Source: Mycolicibacterium sp. (GTDB lineage: Bacteria > Actinomycetota > Actinomycetes > Mycobacteriales > Mycobacteriaceae). From it: a stretch of 64,000 nt of DNA. Shown here piece by piece: positions 56,591 through 64,000 of the stretch. Each line of letters opens with the position of its first letter. Within the stretch, counting starts at the first letter, position 1. Under the pieces are notes generated by a model, which was given only the letters and a program-made list of their open reading frames with translations, had not been told where the DNA came from and searched no databases. The DNA lies in the NCBI GenBank assembly GCA_020637165.1, contig JACJWN010000003.1, positions 434,001-498,000 of the forward strand. The letters are read 5' to 3'. A program made the position numbers and the translations under genes.

Positions 56591-57631
56591 GTGCTGACCG
56601 CCGCGCTTCGCGACCTGCAATGGCGCAAGCGCCGATTCGTCATCGCGATCGTCGGCACCGGACTGGTGTTCGCGATGACGCTGGTGCTGACCGGGCTGGC
56701 CAACGGGTTCCGGGTGGAGGCCACCCGAACGGTGGACTCCCTGGGTGTGGATGCCTTCCTGGTGAAGCCCGGCGCCACCGGGCCCTTCCTCGGCTCGTCG
56801 GCATTCCCGGCCACCAAGCTGCAGGTCCCGGGTGTGTCCATCGCGGTCCCGCTGGTCTACGGGAGCGCGACCATGCCTGAAGGTTCCTCCTCCGCACGCA
56901 GCGTGAATGTGTTCGGCGCCCCCGAACGCGGGCCCGGGATGCCCCCTCTGGAGGAGGGCCGTCCCCCGTCCGAGCCGCATGAAGCGGCGGTGTCGAGCAC
57001 CATGGACCGGCCGATCGGCGCCACCATTGAGGTGGGCTCGCGCAATCTGCAGGTTGTCGGGATCGTCGACGACTCGACCGCGCTGGCCGGGCAGCCCAAC
57101 ATCTTCCTCACCGTCGCCGGCGCCCAGACGCTGTTGTTCTCCGGCCAGTCGCTGATCTCCTCCATCGGGGTGATCGACCCGCCGGACCGTGCTCCCACCG
57201 GCTTCAAACTGGTCAACCGGGCCGGGGCCATCGACGACCTGCTCCGCGCGCTCAGCGGCGCCCGCAAGGCCATGAGCCTGATGGCCGGGCTGCTCTGGGT
57301 GGTCGCGGCGATGATCGTCGGGTCGATGATCTACATGTCGGCACTGGAGCGCACCCGGGATTTCGCGGTCTTCAAGGCGGTCGGTGTGCCCACCCGGTCC
57401 ATTCTGGCCGGGCTGGCCATGCAGGCCATCATCGTGGCGGTGCTGTCGGCGTTGCTCGGCGGTGTGCTCTCGGTGCTGTTGGGACCACTGTTCCCGATGC
57501 GGGTGGATATTCCGCACATCGCATTCATATTGCTTCCGGTCGTCGCGGTTACCATCGGAGTACTGGCTAGCCTCGCCGGATTGCGCCGAGCCGTCGTCGT
57601 CGATCCGGCAGTAGCGTTCGGAGGACCCTGA
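56591..57631 (+). CDS. FtsX/MacB-like ABC transporter permease
   Basis: A 346-aa protein with one N-terminal span (RRFVIAIVGTGLVFAMTLVLTGLANGF), a periplasmic domain of about 190 residues, and three C-terminal spans (LLWVVAAMIVGSMIYMSALERTRDFAVFKAVGVP is the FtsX motif). This MacB-type layout fits lipoprotein or peptide transfer rather than import. GTG start at 56591. It precedes its ATPase by three bases and lies between p55 and ribG, a place where M. tuberculosis has no such gene. Confidence 0.87.
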   Translation: MLTAALRDLQWRKRRFVIAIVGTGLVFAMTLVLTGLANGFRVEATRTVDSLGVDAFLVKPGATGPFLGSSAFPATKLQVPGVSIAVPLVYGSATMPEGSSSARSVNVFGAPERGPGMPPLEEGRPPSEPHEAAVSSTMDRPIGATIEVGSRNLQVVGIVDDSTALAGQPNIFLTVAGAQTLLFSGQSLISSIGVIDPPDRAPTGFKLVNRAGAIDDLLRALSGARKAMSLMAGLLWVVAAMIVGSMIYMSALERTRDFAVFKAVGVPTRSILAGLAMQAIIVAVLSALLGGVLSVLLGPLFPMRVDIPHIAFILLPVVAVTIGVLASLAGLRRAVVVDPAVAFGGP

Positions 57632-57634
57632 GAT

Positions 57635-58630
57635 ATGGCCGATCTGCGGATCAAGGACCTGGTGGTGGAATACGCCAGCGGTCAGGAGAAGGTCCGTCCG
57701 ATCAACGGGCTCAGCCTGGACGTCGCCGAGGGCTCGCTGGCGATCCTGCTGGGGCCCAGCGGCTGCGGTAAGACCACACTGCTGTCCTGCCTCGGCGGAA
57801 TCCTACGTCCGACGAAGGGCCGCATCGAGTTCGGCGACATCGACGTCGCTGCGCTGGATCCCAACGCGCTATCCGACTATCGGCGCAACACCGTCGGCAT
57901 CGTCTTCCAGGCCTTCAATCTGGTGCCAAGCCTCACCGCCATCGAGAACGTGATGGTTCCCATGCGGGCGGCGAAGATCCCCAAAAGAAAAGCGCACGAC
58001 CGCGCCGAGGAACTGCTGGCTCGGGTGGGGCTGGCCGAACGGATGCATCACCGTCCCGGTGACCTGTCCGGCGGACAACAGCAGCGGGTGGCGGTCGCGC
58101 GTGCCATCGCCCTCGACCCGCCGCTGCTGATCGCCGACGAGCCGACCGCCCACCTCGATTACATCCAGGTCGAGGAGGTGTTGCGACTGATCCGCGAGCT
58201 GGCCTCCGGGGAACGGGTTGTCGTCGTCGCTACGCATGACACCCGCATGCTGCCGCTGGCCGACCGCGTCGTCGAGCTGGTGCCGCATGTTTCCGCCGCC
58301 GACCACGAACCGGAGACCGTGGAACTGGCAGCCGGTGAGACGTTGTTCGAGCAGGGGACGATGGGCGAATCCATCTACCTGATCTCCGAGGGCGAGATCG
58401 AACTGATCCGCGAGCTCGAGACCGGCGACGAGGACCTACTCAAGGTGGCCGTGCCGGGCGAGTACTTCGGCGAGATAGGTCCGCTGTTCGCGCTCCCGCG
58501 CTCAGCGACCGCGCGCGCACGGACCGACGCCAGGCTGACCGGCTATACCGTGCAGGGGTTCCGGGAGTTGCTGGGCGCCAGCGGATCCCGCGAGATCATC
58601 GAGCACAAGACGCTCAACAGCCAGGGCTAG
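57635..58630 (+). CDS. ABC ATPase fused to a cyclic-nucleotide-binding domain
   Basis: 331 aa. Residues 1-220 are a MacB/LolD-type ATPase: Walker A GPSGCGKTT (40-48), signature DLSGGQQQRVAVARA (about 143-157), Walker B LLIADEPTAHLD. Residues 228-331 form a cNMP-binding domain: AAGETLFEQGTMGESIYLISEGEIELI and the phosphate-binding cassette FGEIGPLFALPRSATA (278-293), with E280 and R289 conserved as in cAMP binders. Transport may therefore be gated by cAMP or another nucleotide. The stop shares CTAG with the convergent ribG stop. Confidence 0.88.
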   Translation: MADLRIKDLVVEYASGQEKVRPINGLSLDVAEGSLAILLGPSGCGKTTLLSCLGGILRPTKGRIEFGDIDVAALDPNALSDYRRNTVGIVFQAFNLVPSLTAIENVMVPMRAAKIPKRKAHDRAEELLARVGLAERMHHRPGDLSGGQQQRVAVARAIALDPPLLIADEPTAHLDYIQVEEVLRLIRELASGERVVVVATHDTRMLPLADRVVELVPHVSAADHEPETVELAAGETLFEQGTMGESIYLISEGEIELIRELETGDEDLLKVAVPGEYFGEIGPLFALPRSATARARTDARLTGYTVQGFRELLGASGSREIIEHKTLNSQG

Positions 58631-59643
58631 CGGCCCGGAACCAGACTCAGCAGCACATCCGGCCCGATCCGCTGCACATCGTCGTAGTCCCACCGCAGCG
58701 CGCCGGCGATCGTCGCGACCCCGACGTCGTCGACCGCCGTCACCGGGCCGCCGAGCAGGATCGGCGCAACATAGGCCAGCACCCGGTGCACCACCCCGGC
58801 GCGCAGGAAAGCCCCGGCCAGGGTCGGGCCGCCTTCGAGCAGCACGTCGGTGTGCGCGCCCAGTGCCCGCACCACCTCCAGCGGATCGCGGGTGCGCAGC
58901 AGCAGGGTGTTCGCCTCGGGGCCGAGGACCTTGGATTCCGGTGGTATTTCGCGTTCGCCCACGACCACGCGCAGCGGCTGACGCCGGGCCGGCGACCCGT
59001 CGGGGAGTCGGGCGGTGAGACTGGGGTTGTCGACGAACACGGTGCCGGTGCCCACGATGATGGCGTCGGCCGCCGCGCGGCGACGGTGCACGTCCTCGCG
59101 GGCCGCCGGGCTGGTGATCCACTGTGAGGACCCGTCGGCGGCCGCACTGCGCCCGTCGATGCTGGTCGCGAACTTCCAGGTGACGTGCGGCAGCCCGGTG
59201 CGCTGTTTGTGCAGCCATTCGCGCAAGGTTCCGGCGGCGATCGTCTGGGCGCGCAGACCGCCGGTCACCGCCACACCGGCATCGCGCAACCGCTGCGCTC
59301 CACCGGCCGCCACCGGGTTCGGATCGTCGAGCGCGTAGACGACGGCCCCCACACCCGCCGCGATGAGGGCATCGACGCACGGGGGTGTGCGGCCGTGGTG
59401 ATTGCACGGCTCCAGCGTCACCACCGCGGTACCGCCGACGGCACGGCTCCCCGCTGCCCGGAGTGCCACTACCTCCGCGTGGGCTCCGCCGGCCGCCTCG
59501 GTGGCGCCCACCCCGGCGACATCACCGTCGGGGCCCAGGATCACCGCACCCACCGGGGGGTTGGGATAGGTGGAGCCTTTCACCGCCTGGGCCTGTTCGA
59601 CGGCCAGGAGCATCGCGGCCGAAATCCGCTCCGGGTCGGTCAC
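58627..59643 (-). CDS. ribG: bifunctional riboflavin deaminase/reductase
   Basis: A 338-aa RibD/RibG. The N-terminal deaminase has [10 protein letters not shown] and [14 protein letters not shown] (zinc site). The C-terminal reductase has [39 protein letters not shown] and [12 protein letters not shown]. It carries out the second and third steps of riboflavin synthesis. GTG start at 59643 overlaps the rpe stop. It ends the minus-strand series that begins beyond the right window edge. Confidence 0.95.
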   Translation of the reverse strand: MTDPERISAAMLLAVEQAQAVKGSTYPNPPVGAVILGPDGDVAGVGATEAAGGAHAEVVALRAAGSRAVGGTAVVTLEPCNHHGRTPPCVDALIAAGVGAVVYALDDPNPVAAGGAQRLRDAGVAVTGGLRAQTIAAGTLREWLHKQRTGLPHVTWKFATSIDGRSAAADGSSQWITSPAAREDVHRRRAAADAIIVGTGTVFVDNPSLTARLPDGSPARRQPLRVVVGEREIPPESKVLGPEANTLLLRTRDPLEVVRALGAHTDVLLEGGPTLAGAFLRAGVVHRVLAYVAPILLGGPVTAVDDVGVATIAGALRWDYDDVQRIGPDVLLSLVPGR

Positions 59644-60326
59644 AACCGCAGGTGCGGCGAGGCGGCACCGGCCTGACGCCGCAGTGCCTCGACCGCGAGG
59701 GCCGGATCCCCGGCGCCGTAGACCGCCGAGCCGGCCACGAAACAGTCGACACCGGCTTCGGCGGCCGCCTCGATGGTGTCGGCGTTGATACCGCCGTCGA
59801 TCTCGATCAGAATCGTCAACTCCCCGGAATCGACCAGATTGCGCACCCTCGCCACCTTGTCGAGCACCTCGGGAATGAAACTCTGCCCACCAAAGCCCGG
59901 TTCGACCGACATCACCAGCAGGGTGTCGAACTCGCGCAGCACCTCAAGATACGGATCCAGCGGGGTACCGGGTTTGATCGACAGACCCGCCTTGGCCCCG
60001 GCGGCCCGGATATCGCGGGCCACCGCCACGGGGTTGTCGGTGGCCTCGGCGTGGAAGGTGACGTTGTGGGCTCCTGCCTCGGCGTAACCCGGTGCCCACC
60101 GGTCGGGATCGGTGATCATCAGATGGCAGTCCATCGGGATGTCGGTGGCCCGCAGCAGGCTCTCCACCACCGGTAGGCCCAGCGTCAGGTTGGGCACGAA
60201 GTGGGCGTCCATCACGTCGACGTGCAGCCAATCCGCCCCCTCGACGGCGGCGGCCTCCTGGGCGAGCCGGGCGAAGTCGGCGGACAGGATCGACGGCGCG
60301 ATCATCGGCCGGGTCGGTGTTGCCAT
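59640..60326 (-). CDS. rpe: ribulose-phosphate 3-epimerase
   Basis: A 228-aa TIM barrel that interconverts ribulose 5-phosphate and xylulose 5-phosphate. Motifs: [50 protein letters not shown] and [12 protein letters not shown], providing the metal ligands and catalytic Asp pair. The ATG at 60326 is used; a GTG three codons upstream is possible. The start lies about 24 bp after rsmB. Confidence 0.95.
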   Translation of the reverse strand: MATPTRPMIAPSILSADFARLAQEAAAVEGADWLHVDVMDAHFVPNLTLGLPVVESLLRATDIPMDCHLMITDPDRWAPGYAEAGAHNVTFHAEATDNPVAVARDIRAAGAKAGLSIKPGTPLDPYLEVLREFDTLLVMSVEPGFGGQSFIPEVLDKVARVRNLVDSGELTILIEIDGGINADTIEAAAEAGVDCFVAGSAVYGAGDPALAVEALRRQAGAASPHLRL

Positions 60327-60350
60327 GGCTGACACTGTAAGGCTTGCGGT

Positions 60351-61790
60351 TCAGCCGTCCTTGCGAAGGACCGCGGTGAACATCGCGTCGGTGCCGTGCC
60401 GGTGCGGCCAGAGTTGCACCGACGGCCCGGAGCCGAGGTTCTCGGCCGGGGCGAACAGTTCCCGCGCGTCGAGCACCGTCACCGGATGGCGCCGGGCGGC
60501 GTCGGCCACCACGCCGACGGTCTCGGCCAGGTGCGGGGAGCAGGTGGAGTAGAGCACCACGCCGCCGGGGCGTACCAGCCGGATCGCGGCGGCGAGCAGT
60601 TCGCGTTGCAGCTTGCCCAGCGCGGGTACGTCGGCCGGTGTGCGCCGCCAGCGCGCCTCCGGCCGGCGGCGCAGTGCACCCAGCCCGGTGCAGGGCGCGT
60701 CGACGAGCACGCGGTCGAAACCGCCTGCCGGCAAGGGAGGTTCGCGGCCGTCGGCCCGCACCACCTCGACCGGAAGTCCGCGGGTGTTCTCCTCGACCAT
60801 GTCGGCTCGGCGCTGGTTGGGTTCGACGGCGGTCACGGCCGCCCCCCGTTGCGCGGCGATCGCGGCGATCAACGCGGTTTTGCCGCCGGGGCCGGCGCAC
60901 AGGTCCAGCCAGCGCCCGCCGTCCTCACCCGCGCATGGGGCGAGCGTCAGCGCAAGTGCCACCAGCTGGCTGCCCTCGTCCTGGACCAGTGCCCGGGCGT
61001 CACGCACCGCGTCCAGCCGACCCGGGTCGCCGCCGCCGAGGTACACCGCATACGGCGAGTACTTTCCGGGCGTGCCGCCGACCTCGGCTGCCAGGTCGTC
61101 GGCGCTGAGCACCCCGGGCCGCGCTGCCAGATGCACAGCCGGTCGGGCGTCGTCGGCGGCCAGTGCGACGTCCAGTTCCCCCGCGTCGGCGCCGAGCGCG
61201 TCGGCGAAGGCCTGGGCGATCCAGCGCGGGTGGGAGTGCACGAAGGCGGCGCGCCCGACCGGGTCGGCGTCGGCGGACGGGGCGAGTTCGGCCACCCAGG
61301 AAGCCTCGTCCCGCTTGGCGATGGCCCGCAGCACCGCGTTGACGAATCCAGCGCGGGCGGAGTCGAATTCCACTCCGGCCTGTTCCACGGTGGTCGCCAC
61401 CGCGGCATGTTCGGCGACGTTGGTCCGCAGCAGTTGGTAGGCACCCAGCCGCAGCAGATCCAGCAGCACCGGGTCGATCTGGTCCACCGGGCGTCCGGCC
61501 GCCGCCGCAATGACCGCATCCAGCAGCCCGCGGGTGCGGCAAGTGCCGTAGGTCAGCTCAGTCGCAAAGGCCGCGTCCCGGCCGCTGATCCCACGCTCGG
61601 CCAGCAGCGCCGGAAGGGCCAGGTTGGCGTAGGCGTCGCGATCGGACACCGCGCGCAGCACGTCGAAGGCCGCGCGTCTGGCCGGGTCCAACTGGGTCCG
61701 ACGTGGCCGACGCGACCGGGGCCGGTCGGCGTCGGGACGGCGACCGGGGTTCGGCGGGCGGCCGCCGCCGGTCCGGGGACGCTGATTCAC
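60351..61790 (-). CDS. rsmB: RsmB/Fmu-like rRNA (cytosine-5) methyltransferase
   Basis: A 479-aa protein: a basic N-terminus, an NusB-like RNA-binding domain ([24 protein letters not shown]), then a SAM-dependent methyltransferase with [36 protein letters not shown] and [12 protein letters not shown]. The two catalytic cysteines are in DAPC and STCS. The family methylates C967 of 16S rRNA in E. coli. It overlaps fmt by four bases. Confidence 0.94.
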   Translation of the reverse strand: MNQRPRTGGGRPPNPGRRPDADRPRSRRPRRTQLDPARRAAFDVLRAVSDRDAYANLALPALLAERGISGRDAAFATELTYGTCRTRGLLDAVIAAAAGRPVDQIDPVLLDLLRLGAYQLLRTNVAEHAAVATTVEQAGVEFDSARAGFVNAVLRAIAKRDEASWVAELAPSADADPVGRAAFVHSHPRWIAQAFADALGADAGELDVALAADDARPAVHLAARPGVLSADDLAAEVGGTPGKYSPYAVYLGGGDPGRLDAVRDARALVQDEGSQLVALALTLAPCAGEDGGRWLDLCAGPGGKTALIAAIAAQRGAAVTAVEPNQRRADMVEENTRGLPVEVVRADGREPPLPAGGFDRVLVDAPCTGLGALRRRPEARWRRTPADVPALGKLQRELLAAAIRLVRPGGVVLYSTCSPHLAETVGVVADAARRHPVTVLDARELFAPAENLGSGPSVQLWPHRHGTDAMFTAVLRKDG

Positions 61791-62716
61791 GACGCTCGGA
61801 CCTCTGGGTCCAGCCGGGCGCCGCGGGCCCAGTCCGGTGCGGCCATCGGCTTCTTGCCGGGAGGTTGAACCTGCCCGAGTAACACCGGCCGGCTCCCGGT
61901 ACCGACCCGCACCCGGGAACGCTCGACCTCGATGGCTCCCGGATCAAGCGCATCGCCGGTCGGATCGATGATGACCGGCCCGACCTTGGTCCGCTGTTCG
62001 CCGATCATCGTCCACGCACCTGGGCCCGGCGTGACCGAACGGATCCGGCGTTCGATGACATGAGCGGGCAGATCCCACCGGATTCGCGCCTGTTCCACCG
62101 ACACCTTGGGGGCGAGGCTGATTCCTTCGGCGGGTTGCGGTACCGCCGTCAACGACCCGTCGGCGATGCCGTCGAGGGTGGCCTCCAGCAGCGCCGCCCC
62201 CGAGTCCGCGAGCCGGCCCAGCAGGTCCCCGGCGGTGTCGCCGGGGCGAACGGTCTCGGTGACCACGCCGAACACCGGACCGGAGTCCAACGCGGGTTCG
62301 ATCTGGAAGGTGGTTGCGCCGGTGACGGTGTCGCCGGCGGCGATCGCGGCCTGGACCGGCGCGGCGCCCCGCCAGGCCGGCAGCAGCGAGAAGTGAAGAT
62401 TGACCCAGCCGTGCGCCGGCACGGTCAGCAACTCAGCGCTCAACAGGGCGCCGTAGGCGACGACCGCACAGCACTCGGGTCCCAGCGCGGCCAGTTCGGC
62501 GAGGAACTCCGGGCCGTTGGGCCGCGCCGGCTTCAGCACCGGGATGCCGTTGTCGGCGGCCATCTGCGCCACCGGCGAGGGCGCCGGTCTTCCCCGCCGG
62601 CCCGCCGCGGCATCCGGACGGGTAAGCACGGCGAGGACATCGTGGCGAGGGGAGTCGATCAGTCGTTGCAGCGACGGCAGCGCCGCGGTGGGCGTGCCCG
62701 CGAAAACGATGCGCAT
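61787..62716 (-). CDS. fmt: methionyl-tRNA formyltransferase
   Basis: A 309-aa enzyme that formylates initiator Met-tRNA. Motifs: [39 protein letters not shown] and a C-terminal OB-like tRNA-binding domain ([22 protein letters not shown]). The ATG at 62716 lies three bases after lemA. No peptide deformylase gene lies next to it in the window. Confidence 0.96.
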   Translation of the reverse strand: MRIVFAGTPTAALPSLQRLIDSPRHDVLAVLTRPDAAAGRRGRPAPSPVAQMAADNGIPVLKPARPNGPEFLAELAALGPECCAVVAYGALLSAELLTVPAHGWVNLHFSLLPAWRGAAPVQAAIAAGDTVTGATTFQIEPALDSGPVFGVVTETVRPGDTAGDLLGRLADSGAALLEATLDGIADGSLTAVPQPAEGISLAPKVSVEQARIRWDLPAHVIERRIRSVTPGPGAWTMIGEQRTKVGPVIIDPTGDALDPGAIEVERSRVRVGTGSRPVLLGQVQPPGKKPMAAPDWARGARLDPEVRAS

Positions 62717-62719
62717 CGG

Positions 62720-63256
62720 CTACTTCGGCACCTGGTAGAACTCGCGCTCCCCTACCCCGGCCATGCCAGCGACGAACATCCACGGGATGGTGTTGCGCAA
62801 CCGGTTCACCGAGGCCGCGGCGTCGTTGTAATACTGCCGGGCGAAGGCGAGCTTGTCCTCGGTGTCGGCGAGGTTCTGCTGGAGGTTCAGGAAGTTATTC
62901 GACGACGCCAGCTGCGGATAGACCTGACCCAGCGCCAACACCTGACCGACCGCCGAGTCGAATTCATGCTCGGCGCTGGTCCGCTTCTGCACGGACTTGC
63001 CCGCGGTCGCGGCCATCAGGGCGTTCTGGGCGTCGGCGATGTGGCCGAGCACGGCCTTCTCGTGGCCGGCATACCCCTGGACGGTGCTGACCAGGCTGGG
63101 GATCAGCGAGGCGCGCCGGGTCAGCTGGACGTCGATGCCGCCGAGGGCCTCGTCGGCGCGAACGTCGGCCGTGCGCAGCTTGTTGTAGCCCATGACGAAA
63201 CCGATCAGCACCGCCACCGCGAGCGCCAACACCAGGATCAGAACAAGGGTCACCAT
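62720..63256 (-). CDS. lemA: LemA family membrane protein
   Basis: A 178-aa protein with one N-terminal membrane anchor (LVLILVLALAVAVLIGFVMGYNKL) and a helical bundle: RADEALGGIDVQLTRRASLIPSLVSTVQGYAGHE, then FLNLQQNLADTEDKLAFARQYYNDAAASVN. LemA proteins form membrane-anchored bundles of unknown role and often pair with DUF2207 or TPM proteins, as here. The start overlaps the DUF2207-like stop by seven bases. Confidence 0.93.
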   Translation of the reverse strand: MVTLVLILVLALAVAVLIGFVMGYNKLRTADVRADEALGGIDVQLTRRASLIPSLVSTVQGYAGHEKAVLGHIADAQNALMAATAGKSVQKRTSAEHEFDSAVGQVLALGQVYPQLASSNNFLNLQQNLADTEDKLAFARQYYNDAAASVNRLRNTIPWMFVAGMAGVGEREFYQVPK

Positions 63257-64000
63257 GATCCACCGCCTCCTCCTCCGCCGCCACCGCCGCCACCACCGCC
63301 GCCTCCCCCTCCGCCACTGCTGGACGAGGAGGACTGCGATGCGGTGTAGGCGCCGATGGATGACGACAGTGCCGACTCGAAGCTGTCGAAACTAGCACCC
63401 CCGGAGGACACCGAACTCCAACTGCTGCCCGACGAGGAGTGGTACCAACCCGGCTCGGGCGGGGGCTGCCCGGTGGCGGCCTGGTACTTGGCCGCCCACA
63501 TCGCGGCGGCGCCGCCGGCCACCGCGAACGGGATGTAGGCGGTGTAGAGATCCTTGCGGGCCGAGAAGTCGAACCGGGACTCCGCCGAATCGGTCGCCAG
63601 CATGCGGTGGAAGCCGCCCACCTCCGACCACAACCGGCGCCCGGCGGCCGTGCGGCGGGTGCCGACTCCCGCACCCCAGGACCGTGCCGAGAACAGGAAG
63701 AACACCGCGAACGGCAGACCCCACAGCGTGATCGGGAACAACCACCGGGTGAAAGCGGTGAAGGCCAGCACCAGGGAGACGAAATTGGCCAGCCTCGCCC
63801 ACAGCTCCACCCGGCGTTTGACCATCAGCCCGCCGCCGAACGCCCACGCCTTGACGGCGGTGCCCATATCGTCCTTCGCGCGGGTGAGCCTGCGGCCCGC
63901 GCTGACCGACCCGTTGGCGTGGAAAGTCCGCCCCGGACGGGTCAGATCGAGCGCGGAGCCGACCGCCACGCTGACCGGATCGACGTCGGCCCAGGCCCCG
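63250..64000 (-). CDS. DUF2207-like membrane protein, 3' part (cut by window edge)
   Basis: The frame is open to the right edge, so the N-terminal part is missing; the visible 249 residues begin GAWADVDPVSVAVGSALDL. Two adjacent membrane spans (LANFVSLVLAFTAFTRWLF, PITLWGLPFAVFFLFS) are followed by a cytoplasmic stretch and another hydrophobic segment (YTAYIPFAVAGGAAAMWAAKYQ). The C-terminus is Ser-rich and ends in a run of about 19 glycines then SW, a tail often seen in DUF2207/TPM proteins. It overlaps lemA and probably acts with it. Confidence 0.8.
   Translation of the reverse strand, partial: GAWADVDPVSVAVGSALDLTRPGRTFHANGSVSAGRRLTRAKDDMGTAVKAWAFGGGLMVKRRVELWARLANFVSLVLAFTAFTRWLFPITLWGLPFAVFFLFSARSWGAGVGTRRTAAGRRLWSEVGGFHRMLATDSAESRFDFSARKDLYTAYIPFAVAGGAAAMWAAKYQAATGQPPPEPGWYHSSSGSSWSSVSSGGASFDSFESALSSSIGAYTASQSSSSSSGGGGGGGGGGGGGGGGGGGSW

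Noticed and set aside
62060-63349. 429-codon plus-strand frame ending in poly-Pro
   Set aside because: Antisense to fmt, lemA and the poly-Gly tail; the Pro run is just the complement of glycine codons.

Overview
The window is high-GC, densely packed chromosomal DNA from a mycobacterium, most likely an environmental or fast-growing Mycobacterium/Mycolicibacterium. I base this on gene order, from memory of the M. tuberculosis H37Rv map: ripA, an Rv1476-like gene, acn, an ABC-F gene, echA12, trx, the suf operon, mptB with ABC genes, ctaA, qor, ctaB, tkt-tal-zwf-opcA-pgl, secG-tpi-pgk-gap, whiA-yvcK-rapZ-uvrC, ribH-ribBA, ribC, lprG-p55, ribG, rpe, rsmB, fmt. The order matches Rv1477 back to Rv1406, read in the opposite orientation. 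GTG starts and 1- or 4-base stop/start overlaps are common. No database search was run, so all names rest on motifs and context.

Layout. 1-4.2 kb: the 5' part of ripA, an Rv1476-like membrane protein and aconitase. 4.2-13.4 kb, minus strand: an ABC-F ATPase, an enoyl-CoA hydratase, a thioredoxin and the SUF iron-sulfur operon sufR-B-D-C-S-U-T with a likely SufR operator at its head. 13.5-21 kb: MptB mannosyltransferase, an ABC exporter, heme A synthase, an ATP-grasp protein, a quinone oxidoreductase and heme O synthase. 21.2-28.1 kb, plus strand: the pentose phosphate operon and a small coiled-coil protein.

28.2-33.6 kb is the main accessory block. It holds a two-component system (RR, HK), a proline-rich single-span protein, a ferric-reductase-like di-heme membrane protein, a NuoF-like flavoprotein with an incomplete iron-sulfur motif, and divergently an ApbE FMN transferase and a three-Cys ferredoxin. 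Together they look like a signal-controlled membrane electron-transfer chain, and this is the best candidate for an undescribed system here. After it come PEP carboxylase, a large amidohydrolase, about 1 kb holding an orphan Pro-rich small ORF and an apparently gene-free stretch, and a TetR regulator with a neat palindrome upstream.

40-64 kb, mostly minus strand: secG-tpi-pgk-gap; whiA-yvcK-rapZ-uvrC; a DUF222/HNH protein inserted beside uvrC; riboflavin synthesis genes in three blocks; the LprG/P55 lipid export pair on the plus strand; an ABC transporter whose ATPase is fused to a cyclic-nucleotide-binding domain; ribulose-phosphate epimerase; rRNA methyltransferase; Met-tRNA formyltransferase; LemA; and a truncated DUF2207-like membrane protein.

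Fine-scale features include three mini-ORFs that bridge neighbouring genes by stop/start overlap (ABC ATPase-permease, tkt leader, zwf-opcA), short tandem duplications at translation starts (tkt, rapZ) and upstream of mptB, an in-frame 30-bp duplication inside uvrC, and two long inverted repeats between convergent genes. I saw no tRNA, rRNA, CRISPR array or intact insertion sequence.
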